From positions 8,206 to 72,205 of the forward strand of contig JBJFHL010000012.1 of NCBI GenBank assembly GCA_051893555.1: 64,000 nt of DNA, read 5' to 3'. Positions 16,968 through 25,813 of the stretch are shown piece by piece. Position numbers and translations under genes: made by a program. A model generated the notes under the pieces. The model was not told where the DNA came from. It saw only the letters and a list, made by a program, of their open reading frames with translations, and ran no database searches. The DNA comes from RGIG7179 sp051893555 (GTDB lineage: Bacteria; Bacillota; Clostridia; Peptostreptococcales; Anaerovoracaceae). Every line of letters begins with the position of its first letter. Position 1 is the stretch's first letter.

Positions 16968-17510
16968 ATGTCTAGAATTGGTAGAAAACCTGTAGTTGTT
17001 CCTGCTGGCGTAGAAGTTACTGTAGATGCGAACAACGTAGTTACAGTAAAGGGTCCAAAGGGACAGTTATCCGAAGAAATCAGCAAGCTGATCAAGGTTG
17101 AGGTTGCGGAAGGTGAAGTTCTGGTTTCCAGAGCATCCGACGCAAGAGAAGAAAGATCTCAGCACGGTCTTGCAAGAACGTTGATCAACAACATGGTTGT
17201 TGGTGTAACACAGGGCTTCGAAAAGAAGCTGCAGTTAGTTGGTGTAGGTTACAAGGCAGAAAAGAAGGGCAAGACCCTGGTGATGAGCCTTGGATACTCC
17301 CACCCGGTTGAAATGGAAGACCCTGAAGGAATCACCACCGAGTGTCCGTCTGCGACGGAAATCGTGGTAAAGGGTTCAGATAAAGCAGTTGTCGGAAACT
17401 ATGCGGCAAACATCAGAGCATGGAGAAAGCCGGAGCCTTATAAGGGCAAGGGTATCAAGTATGCTGATGAAGTAATCCGCAGAAAAGAAGGCAAGGCTGG
17501 CGCTAAATAA
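16968..17510 (+). CDS. rplF: 50S ribosomal protein L6
   Basis: Two-domain protein near the factor-binding site. 180 residues starting MSRIGRKPV; the PEPYKGKGIKYADEVIRRKEG end block is diagnostic. It follows rpsH by 14 bases with GGAGG. Confidence 0.98.
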   Translation: MSRIGRKPVVVPAGVEVTVDANNVVTVKGPKGQLSEEISKLIKVEVAEGEVLVSRASDAREERSQHGLARTLINNMVVGVTQGFEKKLQLVGVGYKAEKKGKTLVMSLGYSHPVEMEDPEGITTECPSATEIVVKGSDKAVVGNYAANIRAWRKPEPYKGKGIKYADEVIRRKEGKAGAK

Positions 17511-17530
17511 AGGAAAGGAGTGAAGTGAAA

Positions 17531-17896
17531 ATGGCAAAAGACAGCAGAAACGACAGACGTGTCAAGAGACACGAAAGAGTAAGAAAAAACCTTTATGGAA
17601 CTCCTGAAAGACCAAGACTTTGCGTATACAGATCCAATAAGAACATCTCCGCACAGGTGATTGATGATGTAAACGGCGTGACTCTGGCAGCAGCATCTTC
17701 TCTGGATAAGGAACTGAAGGCTGAGCTGGCAAACGGCGGAAACAAGGACGCAGCAAAGAAGGTCGGCGAAGCGCTGGCTAAGAGAGCTCTGGAAAAGGGT
17801 ATTGAAGAAGTTTGCTTCGACAGAGGCGGTTTCTTATATCACGGAAGAGTTGCTGCATTAGCTGAAGGAGCTCGCGAGGGCGGTTTAAAATTCTAA
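17531..17896 (+). CDS. rplR: 50S ribosomal protein L18
   Basis: Carries 5S rRNA into the 50S subunit. I choose ATG 17531 (121 residues), about 10 bases after AAAGGAG, a spacing common in this operon; an in-frame GTG at 17525 would add two residues. RLCVYRSNKNISAQVIDD and FDRGGFLYHGRVAALAEGAR are conserved. Confidence 0.95.
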   Translation: MAKDSRNDRRVKRHERVRKNLYGTPERPRLCVYRSNKNISAQVIDDVNGVTLAAASSLDKELKAELANGGNKDAAKKVGEALAKRALEKGIEEVCFDRGGFLYHGRVAALAEGAREGGLKF

Positions 17897-17912
17897 CAGG
17901 AGGAAATAAGGA

Positions 17913-18416
17913 ATGCGTAATATCGTTGATGCATCCAAGCTGGACTTAAAATCAACTATCGTCAGCATCAGAAGAGTTGCCAAAACCGTTAAGGGCGGCA
18001 GAAACATGCGTTTCTCCGTAACCGTAGTAGTAGGCGACGGCAATGGTTATGTAGGCGTTGGTCTTGGTAAGGCGCAGGAAATTCCTGAAGCAGTAAGAAA
18101 AGCGGAAGACGATGCAAAGAAGAATTTAATATATGTTCCTACAGTAGGAACCACAGTACCTCATAAGAATCTTGGTGTATTCGGAGCCGGCAGAGTTCTG
18201 ATTATGCCAGCTGCACAGGGTACCGGCGTAATCGCAGGTTCCTCCGTACGTACCGTACTGGAAGCTGCAGGTATCAGAGACGTAAGAGCGAAGTCCATCG
18301 GTTCCAACAATACCGGAAACATGGCTTATGCAACTCTGGAAGGTCTGAAGGGCATGATGACCGTAGAAAAGGTTGCCAAGCTGAGAGGCAAGACCAAAGA
18401 GGAAATCTTAGGATAG
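17913..18416 (+). CDS. rpsE: 30S ribosomal protein S5
   Basis: mRNA helicase-site and fidelity protein. 167 residues with the S5 double-stranded RNA-binding fold (VGDGNGYVGVGLGKAQE) and the GSNNTGNMAYATLEGL block. Residues linked elsewhere to spectinomycin resistance lie in the VSIRRVAKTVKGG loop, which looks normal. AGGAGG precedes ATG 17913. Confidence 0.98.
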   Translation: MRNIVDASKLDLKSTIVSIRRVAKTVKGGRNMRFSVTVVVGDGNGYVGVGLGKAQEIPEAVRKAEDDAKKNLIYVPTVGTTVPHKNLGVFGAGRVLIMPAAQGTGVIAGSSVRTVLEAAGIRDVRAKSIGSNNTGNMAYATLEGLKGMMTVEKVAKLRGKTKEEILG

Positions 18417-18429
18417 GAGGAAACGCGAA

Positions 18430-18612
18430 ATGGCTAAAATGATTAAGATTACATTAACAAAGAGCACCATCGGCGCTTCCCCTAAGCAGAAGAAAGTAGT
18501 TGAAGCGTTAGGACTCAGAAAGATGCACCATTCTGTAGAATTAGCAGACACTCCGCAGACTCGCGGCGCAGTTGCTAAAGTTTCGCATCTTGTTACTGTA
18601 GAAGAACTGTAG
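18430..18612 (+). CDS. rpmD: 50S ribosomal protein L30
   Basis: Small 50S protein, 60 residues, with KITLTKSTIGASPKQKK and LGLRKMHHSVE blocks. AGGAGG precedes the ATG; rplO follows after 14 bases. Confidence 0.97.
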   Translation: MAKMIKITLTKSTIGASPKQKKVVEALGLRKMHHSVELADTPQTRGAVAKVSHLVTVEEL

Positions 18613-18626
18613 GAGGTGCACGCAAG

Positions 18627-19067
18627 ATGAAATTACACGAATTAAGAGCGGTAAAGGGCGCAACCAAAGCACCGAAGAGAAAAGGCCGCGGTACTGCTAC
18701 CGGTCAGGGCAAGACTGCAGGCAGAGGTATGAATGGTCAGAAATCCAGATCCGGCGGCGGCACCCGTCTCGGATTTGAAGGCGGACAGATGCCTCTGTAC
18801 AGAAGACTGCCGAAGAGAGGCTTTACCAACATCTGGGGAACCGAGTACACCATCGTAAACGTGGAAGACTTCAATCAGTTTGAAGCCGGCACGGTTATCA
18901 CGCAGGAAGTTCTGGAAGAAGCCGGTCTGGTGAAGCAGGTGAAGGACGGTATCAAGGTTCTCGGTCAGGGCACCATCAATGTTGCCGTAACTGTAAAGGC
19001 TGACAAGTTCAGCAAGACTGCTGTAGAAAAGATCGAAGCTGCTGGAGGAAAGGCAGAGGTGATTTAA
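18627..19067 (+). CDS. rplO: 50S ribosomal protein L15
   Basis: Late-assembly 50S protein. 146 residues with the glycine-rich N-terminal GRGTATGQGKTAGRG and SRSGGGTRLGFEGGQMPLYRR blocks. The stop is one base from the secY start, so translation is coupled. Confidence 0.98.
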   Translation: MKLHELRAVKGATKAPKRKGRGTATGQGKTAGRGMNGQKSRSGGGTRLGFEGGQMPLYRRLPKRGFTNIWGTEYTIVNVEDFNQFEAGTVITQEVLEEAGLVKQVKDGIKVLGQGTINVAVTVKADKFSKTAVEKIEAAGGKAEVI

Positions 19068-19068
19068 A

Positions 19069-20355
19069 ATGGGCATGTTAAAGACCGTCGCGCAGGCGTG
19101 GAAAATTGCTGAAATCAGAAGCAAGATGATCTTCACACTGCTGATGCTGGTAGTTTTCAGAATCGGTTCAAACATCCCAGTGCCAAACATCAACAGAAGC
19201 GCGCTGGCAGAAATGTTTACCGGCGAAGCTGGACTGTTCGATCTGTTTGACCTGTTTTCCGGTGGATCATTCAGTAACTTCACGATTTTCGCACTGAGTA
19301 TTACACCATACATCACAGCTTCCATTGTAATCCAGCTGTTGACCGCTTTCCCGTATTTCGAAAGACTTGCGAAGGAAGGCGTGGAAGGCAGAAAGAAAAT
19401 GGCACAGTACACTCGGTATCTGACCGTTGTACTGGCTCTGATCCAGGCCATCGGTCTGACGGTTGGTCTGTTCAGAAGTGCCATGATCGACAAGAGTGTC
19501 TTCTCCATTATCGTTGTTGTTCTGGTTCTGACCGCAGGAACCGCGTTCCTGATGTGGTTAGGTGAACAGATCAACGACAAGGGAATCGGAAACGGTATCT
19601 CCCTGCTGATCTTCGCAGGTATCGTTGCCAGAATCCCAAGCGGAATCAGAAGCCTGGCAGTAAACCTGCAGGACGGACAGATTTCCGTAGTAACTCTGAT
19701 CCTGTTTGCTGTAGCAGCCATCGCTGTAACCATGGTAGTTGTGCTGATTCAGGAAGGTCAGAGAAGAATCCCGGTACAGTATGCCAAGAGAGTTGTCGGC
19801 AGAAAGATGTACGGCGGCCAGTCTACCCATATTCCAATCAAGGTAAACCAGGCTGGCGTAATTCCTATCATCTTCGCCATGTCTCTGCTGCAGTTCCCAC
19901 TGACCATTACGTATTTCCTGTCTCAGGACAATGCGTTCTCCGTGTGGGTTATGAAGTGGCTGTCCCCATCCGGAAATCCGGGTGTGTGGATCTACGGCAT
20001 TCTGGATATCGTACTGATCCTGTTCTTCACCTACTTCTACACTGCGATTACCTTTAATCCGAATGAAGTGGCTGAAAACATGAAATCCAACGGCGGCTTT
20101 ATCCCTGGTATCCGTCCGGGCAAGGCAACCGAGGAATATTTACAGAAAGTAATGTCAAGAATCACAATTGTAGGTGCTATCTTCCTGGCACTCATCGCAA
20201 CCTTACCGACCATTCTGAGCGTGATGGTTCCGTCCTTAAGCGGACTCCACTTCGGCGGCACATCCCTGCTGATCGCAGTCGGCGTTGCTCTGGATACAGT
20301 AAGACAGCTGGAAAACCAGATGGTAATGAGAAACTATCAGGGATTCCTCAAGTAA
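19069..20355 (+). CDS. secY: Preprotein translocase subunit SecY
   Basis: Channel-forming core of the Sec translocon in the cytoplasmic membrane. 428 residues with about ten hydrophobic segments; family blocks include FRIGSNIPVPNI near the start, the plug segment GLFDLFDLFSGGSFSNF and GNGISLLIFAGI. The ATG at 19069 directly follows the rplO stop. Placement in the spc section keeps synthesis in step with ribosomes. Confidence 0.98.
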   Translation: MGMLKTVAQAWKIAEIRSKMIFTLLMLVVFRIGSNIPVPNINRSALAEMFTGEAGLFDLFDLFSGGSFSNFTIFALSITPYITASIVIQLLTAFPYFERLAKEGVEGRKKMAQYTRYLTVVLALIQAIGLTVGLFRSAMIDKSVFSIIVVVLVLTAGTAFLMWLGEQINDKGIGNGISLLIFAGIVARIPSGIRSLAVNLQDGQISVVTLILFAVAAIAVTMVVVLIQEGQRRIPVQYAKRVVGRKMYGGQSTHIPIKVNQAGVIPIIFAMSLLQFPLTITYFLSQDNAFSVWVMKWLSPSGNPGVWIYGILDIVLILFFTYFYTAITFNPNEVAENMKSNGGFIPGIRPGKATEEYLQKVMSRITIVGAIFLALIATLPTILSVMVPSLSGLHFGGTSLLIAVGVALDTVRQLENQMVMRNYQGFLK

Positions 20356-20374
20356 CCGAAAGGGAGATGAGAAG

Positions 20375-21022
20375 ATGCTTAGAACAATTTTATTAGGACC
20401 TCCGGGAGCCGGAAAAGGAACACAGGCTGTAAAGATTGTTGAAAAGTATGGCGTTCCTCACATTTCAACCGGAGATATCTTCAGAGAGAATATCAAAAAA
20501 GGTACGGAACTGGGCAAGAAGGCACAGGAGTACATGAACCGGGGAGAACTGGTTCCGGATGACCTGGTAATTGAGATTGCAACTACCCGTCTGCTGGAAG
20601 ACGACTGCAAAAACGGCTTCCTGCTGGACGGCTTCCCGAGAACCGTTTATCAGGCAGAAAAACTGGATGAATTCCTGGCTGCACACGGTTCCAAGATTGA
20701 TAAGGTACTTGACATCGCAGTAGAAAAGGAAGAACTGATTACCCGTCTGACTGGCAGGAGAGTGTGCAAAGCATGCGGTGCCAGCTATCATGTGGTAAAC
20801 ATTCCTCCTAAGACCGAAGGAATCTGTGATGCCTGCGGCGGAGAACTGGTACAGCGTGCGGACGATAATATCGAAACCGTAACAAACCGGATCGACGTCT
20901 ATGAAGCACAGACCAAACCACTGGTCGACTACTATGAAAAAGCTGGAAACATCGCACATATTGATGGTGCAACAGGACTTGACAACGTGTTTGCTGACAT
21001 CGTAAAGGCTTTGGGAGAATAG
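20375..21022 (+). CDS. adk: Adenylate kinase, zinc-LID type
   Basis: Interconverts ATP plus AMP and two ADP. 215 residues. The P-loop GPPGAGKGTQ lies at 8-17, the AMP site includes DGFPRT (85-90), and the LID domain has four cysteines at 131, 134, 151 and 154 that bind a structural zinc, the usual Gram-positive form. GGGAGATG lies upstream of ATG 20375. It ends 2 bases before map. Confidence 0.98.
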   Translation: MLRTILLGPPGAGKGTQAVKIVEKYGVPHISTGDIFRENIKKGTELGKKAQEYMNRGELVPDDLVIEIATTRLLEDDCKNGFLLDGFPRTVYQAEKLDEFLAAHGSKIDKVLDIAVEKEELITRLTGRRVCKACGASYHVVNIPPKTEGICDACGGELVQRADDNIETVTNRIDVYEAQTKPLVDYYEKAGNIAHIDGATGLDNVFADIVKALGE

Positions 21023-21023
21023 C

Positions 21024-21770
21024 ATGATCATCATCAAATCCAGACAGGAAATTGAATTGATGCGCGAAGCCGGAAAAGTGACTGGCTATATCCTGAAAGA
21101 ACTGGAACAGTTCATGAAACCGGGTGTAGCCACCATCGAAATTGACCGGTTTGTGGAAAAAACCGTGAAGGAATACGGTATGACGGCTGCCGAAAAAGGA
21201 TACTGCGGGTATCCGGCAAGCGTCTGCGTATCCATCAACGATGAAGTAGTACACGGCATTCCAAGCAAGAAACGAATCCTTCAGGACGGTGACATCGTCA
21301 GCGTAGACCTGGTGGTGGAAAATAAGGGGTATATGGCCGACGCGGCCAGAACCTACGGTGTAGGTACGATCAGCCCACAGGCGGCTCGTCTGATTGAAAC
21401 CGCAGAACGTGCTTTCTATGAAGGCATCAAGTATGCGAAAGAGGGCTTCCGCCTGTCTGATGTATCCCATGCGATCCAGTCCGTTGTGGAAGGAGAGGGC
21501 TTCGGTGTGATCCGCGATTTCGTGGGACACGGAATCGGCAGAGACATGCACGAGGATCCTCAGATTCCCAACTTCGGCAAGGCGGGGAAAGGCCCGCGGC
21601 TGCAAAGAGGCATGACCCTCGCCATTGAACCCATGATCTGTGAAGGTGACTGGGAAGTGGACGTTTTGCTGGATGACTGGACTGCAGTAACCGTTGACGG
21701 CGGTCTGGCAGCACATTATGAAAATACTGTTGTTATAACGGATGGTGAGCCTGAGCTGCTTACTTTGTAA
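21024..21770 (+). CDS. map: Methionine aminopeptidase, type I
   Basis: Removes the initiator methionine from new proteins. 248 residues with the pita-bread metal ligands: the two Asp in VSVDLVVENKGYMADAAR, His in GHGIGRDMHE, Glu in LAIEPM and Glu in HYENTV. The N-terminal SH3-binding zinc extension of some homologs is absent. The ATG lies 2 bases from the adk stop, within the same transcript. Confidence 0.98.
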   Translation: MIIIKSRQEIELMREAGKVTGYILKELEQFMKPGVATIEIDRFVEKTVKEYGMTAAEKGYCGYPASVCVSINDEVVHGIPSKKRILQDGDIVSVDLVVENKGYMADAARTYGVGTISPQAARLIETAERAFYEGIKYAKEGFRLSDVSHAIQSVVEGEGFGVIRDFVGHGIGRDMHEDPQIPNFGKAGKGPRLQRGMTLAIEPMICEGDWEVDVLLDDWTAVTVDGGLAAHYENTVVITDGEPELLTL

Positions 21771-21788
21771 AGAGAAGGAGACGTATCT

Positions 21789-22007
21789 ATGGCGAAGAAA
21801 GACGTCATTGAAGCAATGGGAACAGTTGTCGACGCCCAGCCAAACGCGATGTTTAAGGTTCAGCTTGACAATGGTTTCGAGGTGCTTGCACACATTTCAG
21901 GTAAAATAAGAATGAACTATATCAGAATTCTTCCCGGCGACAAGGTAAAAGTGGAGCTTTCTCCCTATGACCTGACCCGGGGAAGAATCATCTGGCGCGA
22001 TAAGTAA
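21789..22007 (+). CDS. infA: Translation initiation factor IF-1
   Basis: OB-fold factor that blocks the A site during initiation. 72 residues with GTVVDAQPNAMFKVQLDNG and RINYIRILPGD-like blocks. It starts at ATG 21789 after GAAGGAG and lies between map and rpmJ as in most Firmicutes. Confidence 0.98.
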   Translation: MAKKDVIEAMGTVVDAQPNAMFKVQLDNGFEVLAHISGKIRMNYIRILPGDKVKVELSPYDLTRGRIIWRDK

Positions 22008-22038
22008 GCTTAACGAATGACAGATTAGGAGGAAAATC

Positions 22039-22152
22039 ATGAAAGTAAGAGCTTCCGTAAAACCAATCTGCGAAAAGTGCAAGGTAATCAAGAGAAACGG
22101 TAAAGTTATGGTTATCTGCGAAAATCCGAAGCACAAGCAGAAACAAGGTTGA
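22039..22152 (+). CDS. rpmJ: 50S ribosomal protein L36, zinc type
   Basis: Very short gene of 37 codons starting MKVRASVKPICEKC. The zinc ligands are Cys11, Cys14, Cys27 and His32, the C+ form. The ribosome site TAGGAGG lies 7 bases before ATG 22039, and the stop TGA is at 22150-22152. Position between infA and rpsM is the standard one. Confidence 0.97.
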   Translation: MKVRASVKPICEKCKVIKRNGKVMVICENPKHKQKQG

Positions 22153-22305
22153 TTGAATCGATAATGCAGCCGGTGCGGAGACCAGGCCCGCGCCCGTAGA
22201 AAAGGCTGCCTTCAAAGATAATGAAAACCCGTCTATATCACTCCTGGGAAGCCAGGCGCATTGCAGCGCCCGGCAGGTGACGGAAGATGGGAGAAGGAGA
22301 AAAAT
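22153..22305 (+). promoter_or_regulatory. Structured spacer before rpsM
   Basis: A 153-base gap, the largest inside the operon. It contains GCAGCC pairing with GGCTGC (near 22164 and 22204), CCTGG-GAAG-CCAGG (near 22243) and GCGC-ATTGCA-GCGC (near 22257). No promoter or terminator is evident. It leads the alpha section (rpsM-rpsK-rpsD-rpoA-rplQ), where S4 autoregulation occurs in E. coli. A regulatory leader or RNA processing site is plausible but unproven. Confidence 0.4.
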
Positions 22306-22683
22306 ATGGCTCGTATAGCCGGTGTTGACTTACCAAGAGAAAAAAGAGTTGAAATTGGTCTGACCTACATCTACGGTATCGGCAGACCGACTTCCCTGGC
22401 AATCTTAGAGAAGGCCGGAATCAATCCTGACACAAGAGTCAAGGATTTAACCGAAGAAGAAGCTGGTAGAATCAGAAAAATTATCGACGAAGAATACCTG
22501 GTAGAAGGTGATCTGAGAAGAGAAGTTTCTCTGAACATCAAGAGACTGATGGAAATCGGTTCCTACAGAGGCATCAGACACAGAAGAGGCCTGCCTGTAA
22601 GAGGACAGAACACCAAGACAAACGCAAGAACTCGCAAGGGTCCGAAGAAGACCGTTGGCAGAAAGAAAAAAGCAGGGAAGTAA
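22306..22683 (+). CDS. rpsM: 30S ribosomal protein S13
   Basis: 30S head protein contacting the 50S through bridges B1a/b. 125 residues from ATG 22306 (MARIAGVDLPREKR), which follows GAGAAGGAG; an upstream in-frame ATG at 22261 lacks a ribosome site and would add non-conserved residues. RGIRHRRGLPVRGQNTKTNARTRKG is split across the conserved C-terminus. Confidence 0.97.
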   Translation: MARIAGVDLPREKRVEIGLTYIYGIGRPTSLAILEKAGINPDTRVKDLTEEEAGRIRKIIDEEYLVEGDLRREVSLNIKRLMEIGSYRGIRHRRGLPVRGQNTKTNARTRKGPKKTVGRKKKAGK

Positions 22684-22698
22684 AGGAGGTAGGAAGTA

Positions 22699-23097
22699 AT
22701 GGCTAAGACTGTAAAGAAAACAGTTAGAAAGAAAAAAAGAGAACGTAAAAATATTGAAAAAGGCCAGGCACATATCCAATCCACCTTTAACAATACTTTA
22801 GTTACTCTGACTGATATGAGCGGAAACGCACTGAGCTGGTCTTCCGCTGGATCTCTGGGCTTCAAGGGCTCCAGAAAGTCCACCCCGTACGCTGCACAGA
22901 TGGCTGCTGAAGAGGCTGCCAAGGGTGCGATCGAACACGGTTTAAAGACTGTAGAAGTTTATGTAAAGGGACCTGGTTCCGGCAGAGAAGCTGCCATCAG
23001 AGCACTGCAGACTGCCGGCCTGGAAATCACCATGATCCGTGATATCACCCCGATTCCGCATAACGGCTGCAGACCACCGAAGAGAAGAAGAGTCTAA
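22699..23097 (+). CDS. rpsK: 30S ribosomal protein S11
   Basis: Platform protein near the mRNA exit. 132 residues with NNTLVTLTDMSGNALSWSSAG and the conserved end TPIPHNGCRPPKRRRV. The N-terminus is unusually lysine and arginine rich. AAAGGAGG precedes the ATG. Confidence 0.98.
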   Translation: MAKTVKKTVRKKKRERKNIEKGQAHIQSTFNNTLVTLTDMSGNALSWSSAGSLGFKGSRKSTPYAAQMAAEEAAKGAIEHGLKTVEVYVKGPGSGREAAIRALQTAGLEITMIRDITPIPHNGCRPPKRRRV

Positions 23098-23117
23098 GAA
23101 AGGAGGAGTAATTCAGA

Positions 23118-23738
23118 ATGTCAAGATATACAGAGGCAAATTGCAAATTATGCAGAAGAGAAGGTCAGAAACTTTTCTTAAAGGGCGAAAGATGCTACAG
23201 CAGCAAGTGCGCCATTGAAAGAAGAAATTACGCTCCTGGACAGCACGGTCAGGCGAGAAAGAAGCAGTCCGAATACGGCCTGCAGCTGAGAGAAAAGCAG
23301 AAAGCAAAGAGATTCTACGGAATGCAGGAAACCCAGTTCAGAAATCTCTTTGAGAAAGCCGCCAAGAAGCCGGGCATGACTGGTGAAAACTTACTGGTAC
23401 TGCTGGAAACCAGACTGGACAACGTAGTATTCAGACTGGGCTTCGCTTCTTCCAGAAAAGAAGCAAGACAGCTGGTAACCCACGGTCACTTCACCGTAAA
23501 CGGCAAGAAGGCTGACATTCCATCCATGGAAGTAAAGGCCGGAGATGTGATCAAGGTAAAGGAAAAGAGCCAGAGCTCTCCGAAGTTCAAAGAAGTGAAG
23601 GAAATGTCCATTACCGTTCCTTCCTGGATGAGCGTAGATGTTGAAAAGCTGGAAGGCAAAGTAATCACTCTGCCGAAGAGAGAAGACATTGATACGCCGA
23701 TTGCAGAGCACTTAATCGTCGAATTATATTCCAAGTAA
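23118..23738 (+). CDS. rpsD: 30S ribosomal protein S4, zinc type
   Basis: Nucleates 16S folding. 206 residues with an N-terminal zinc site (Cys9, Cys12, Cys26, Cys31) and an S4 RNA-binding domain (LETRLDNVVFRLGFASSRKEAR). In E. coli it represses the alpha operon. AAAGGAGG lies before ATG 23118. Confidence 0.98.
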   Translation: MSRYTEANCKLCRREGQKLFLKGERCYSSKCAIERRNYAPGQHGQARKKQSEYGLQLREKQKAKRFYGMQETQFRNLFEKAAKKPGMTGENLLVLLETRLDNVVFRLGFASSRKEARQLVTHGHFTVNGKKADIPSMEVKAGDVIKVKEKSQSSPKFKEVKEMSITVPSWMSVDVEKLEGKVITLPKREDIDTPIAEHLIVELYSK

Positions 23739-23796
23739 TATAGCAGCATGAATCAGTCGGCTAATATAGTACCAGGAATGCAAAGGAGGGTTTTGC

Positions 23797-24741
23797 GTGA
23801 TAGAAATCGAAAAACCAACAATCAATAAGTTTATTGATGAAGACGGACAATACGGCAAGTTTGTAGTGGAACCTCTGGAAAGAGGCTACGGAACGACTCT
23901 GGGCAACTGTCTGAGAAGAATTCTCCTCAGCTCTCTGCCGGGAGCAGCCGTTACATCAGTGAAAATCGACGGTATACTTCACGAGTTCTCTACCATACCA
24001 GGTGTGAAAGAAGACGTAACTGAAATCATTCTGAATCTGAAGAAGCTCGCAGTAAGACTGAATGGAGAAAATACCAAGAGAGCCATCATCAACGCGGTTG
24101 GTCCGAAGGAAGTAACTGCAGCAGATATCATTGGAGATGCCGAAATGGAAATCTTCAATCCGGATCTGCACATTGCTACCCTGGAGGAAAACGCAACACT
24201 GGTGATGGAAATCAATCTGGCAAGAGGCAGAGGTTATGTGCCTGCAGAGCAGAACAAGACCGAAAATACGCCGATTTCCGTGATTCCGGTAGACTCCATC
24301 TACACCCCTGTGAGAAAGGTAAACTATACTGTAGAAAACACCAGAGTCGGTCAGGTCACAGACTACGACCGTCTGGTGCTTGAAATCTGGACAGATGGTT
24401 CCATCACACCTGACGAAGGCGTGTCCATCGGTGCCAAGATCATGCAGGAACATCTGAACCTGTTCATTCAGCTGACCGACGCGACAGGCTCCATGGAAAT
24501 CATGGTGGAAAAGGAAGAAGATCAGAAAGAAAAGGCCCTCGAAATGACCATCGAGGAACTGGAACTTTCCGTTCGTTCCTTCAACTGCCTGAAGCGGGCT
24601 GCAATCAACACAGTGGAAGAACTTACCCAGAAGTCTGAAGACGATATGATGAAGGTTAGAAACCTCGGTAAGAAATCTCTCGACGAAGTAAAGGCCAAAC
24701 TCGAAGAATTAGGTCTTTCCTTAAGACCAAGCGATGATTAA
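23797..24741 (+). CDS. rpoA: RNA polymerase alpha subunit
   Basis: Dimerises to assemble RNA polymerase; the C-terminal domain binds UP elements and activators. 314 residues: N-terminal domain (FVVEPLERGYGTTLGNCLRRILLSS split over residues 22-46) and C-terminal domain (LELSVRSFNCLKRA, then VRNLGKKSLDEVKAKL). The start is GTG 23797, 8 bases after AAGGAGGG. Confidence 0.98.
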   Translation: MIEIEKPTINKFIDEDGQYGKFVVEPLERGYGTTLGNCLRRILLSSLPGAAVTSVKIDGILHEFSTIPGVKEDVTEIILNLKKLAVRLNGENTKRAIINAVGPKEVTAADIIGDAEMEIFNPDLHIATLEENATLVMEINLARGRGYVPAEQNKTENTPISVIPVDSIYTPVRKVNYTVENTRVGQVTDYDRLVLEIWTDGSITPDEGVSIGAKIMQEHLNLFIQLTDATGSMEIMVEKEEDQKEKALEMTIEELELSVRSFNCLKRAAINTVEELTQKSEDDMMKVRNLGKKSLDEVKAKLEELGLSLRPSDD

Positions 24742-24766
24742 GTATTAACGAAAGGAGAGCATCCAA

Positions 24767-25108
24767 ATGCCAGGATATAGAAAACTGGGCAGACCTTCTG
24801 CACACAGAAAGTCCATGCTGAGAAACCTTGTAACTGACCTGTTCAGAGAAGGCAGAATCCAGACGACTGACTGCAGAGCAAAGGAAGCCAGAAGAGAAGC
24901 AGAAAAGCTGATCACTTTAGCAAAGCGCGGCGATCTTCACGCAAGAAGACAGGTGCTGGCTTATGTGTTCGATGAAGACGTAGTTAGTAAGCTGTTCGAT
25001 GAAATCGCACCGAAGTACGCAGACAGAAACGGTGGTTACACCAGAATTCTGAAGCTGGGACCTCGGCAGGGAGACAACGCAGAAGTTGTATTCCTGGAAC
25101 TGGTTTAA
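24767..25108 (+). CDS. rplQ: 50S ribosomal protein L17
   Basis: Tunnel-exit protein of 113 residues (RKLGRPSAHRKSMLRNLVTDL and GGYTRILKLGPRQGDNAEVV blocks). Last gene of the ribosomal operon. The cbiO-ecfT-truA-rplM-rpsI genes that often follow in Firmicutes are absent here; a terminator and a converging regulator gene come next. Confidence 0.98.
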   Translation: MPGYRKLGRPSAHRKSMLRNLVTDLFREGRIQTTDCRAKEARREAEKLITLAKRGDLHARRQVLAYVFDEDVVSKLFDEIAPKYADRNGGYTRILKLGPRQGDNAEVVFLELV

Positions 25109-25158
25109 TTCCCGATTTGCGGAAACCAGATTTCTGAACAAAATATAACATGCAGAAC

Positions 25159-25203
25159 AAAACCCCGTGGATTGGCTGTAACGGCCAGGCGCGGGGTTTT
25201 CTG
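25159..25203. terminator. Bidirectional terminator after rplQ
   Basis: AAAACCCCG (25159-25167) pairs perfectly with CGGGGTTTT (25192-25200) around a 24-base loop. The A-run and T-run allow it to serve both rplQ and the converging ANTAR gene. Confidence 0.8.
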
Positions 25204-25213
25204 TCTGAAACGA

Positions 25214-25798
25214 TCACGGACCGTACCGCCGGATGATATCATCGGCGATGGCAGTCTTTTTCCTGCAGGCATCCATGGAAGTTTTTTCAATCCACCGGTT
25301 GGCTTCTGCCTCCGTCATGGATTCGTGCTCGATCAGGAGCCATTTGGCCCGGTTGACCAGGCGGATTTCCTTCATTTTCGTCTCCAGGCTGATTCGCTGA
25401 TGTTCCATTTCCAGCAGCTTCATTCGCAGAGGACGCAGAAAAGAAAGGGCCTGAATCAGGGCAGGTCCGGACACCGGCTTCGGCAGAGTCAGGATGCCGT
25501 GGGGCTCCATCTGATAGGAGATCTGGTCCTGTAGTTCGTTCTTTACCAGAAGAAGGACGGCAAGGTTCCGGTCCGCCAATTCGACGGCCAGCTGGGTTCC
25601 CAGCTCATCAGACAGGGGCGTATTAATGATGACAATATCCGGCGCCTTTTCATAGAGCTGTTTCCGCACCTGGATGGCGCTCTCAGCCTGTCCCACCTGC
25701 TGCAGGCGGCTGGAGCGGAGTATGGGGGCCAGAACTTCCGAGGTTTTCGGCGACGTGCTGGCCAGAATGACTTTCAGGGTAGTATGTTCTGTCCGCAT
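25214..25798 (-). CDS. ANTAR-domain response regulator (NitR-like antiterminator)
   Basis: Likely RNA-binding antiterminator for nitrogen genes. 194 residues: an N-terminal receiver-like domain (KVILASTSP; APDIVIINTPLSDE near the usual phospho-acceptor; ILTLPKPV with the conserved Lys-Pro), a coiled-coil linker and a C-terminal ANTAR three-helix domain (VNRAKWLLIEHESMTEAEANRWIEK). The start I prefer has GAGGT 8 bases upstream; an ATG five codons earlier abuts the glnA stop (TAAATG). The Asp of a classical acidic pocket is not clear, so it may sense without phosphorylation. Clostridial glnA genes are known with such a gene downstream, which supports a role in glutamine synthetase control. Confidence 0.85.
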   Translation of the reverse strand: MRTEHTTLKVILASTSPKTSEVLAPILRSSRLQQVGQAESAIQVRKQLYEKAPDIVIINTPLSDELGTQLAVELADRNLAVLLLVKNELQDQISYQMEPHGILTLPKPVSGPALIQALSFLRPLRMKLLEMEHQRISLETKMKEIRLVNRAKWLLIEHESMTEAEANRWIEKTSMDACRKKTAIADDIIRRYGP

Positions 25799-25813
25799 GG
25801 CAGGAAACCTCAT

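Noticed and set aside
18642..19733. 363-codon open frame antisense to rplO and secY
   Set aside because: Crosses two certain genes of the ribosomal operon and shows no protein family.
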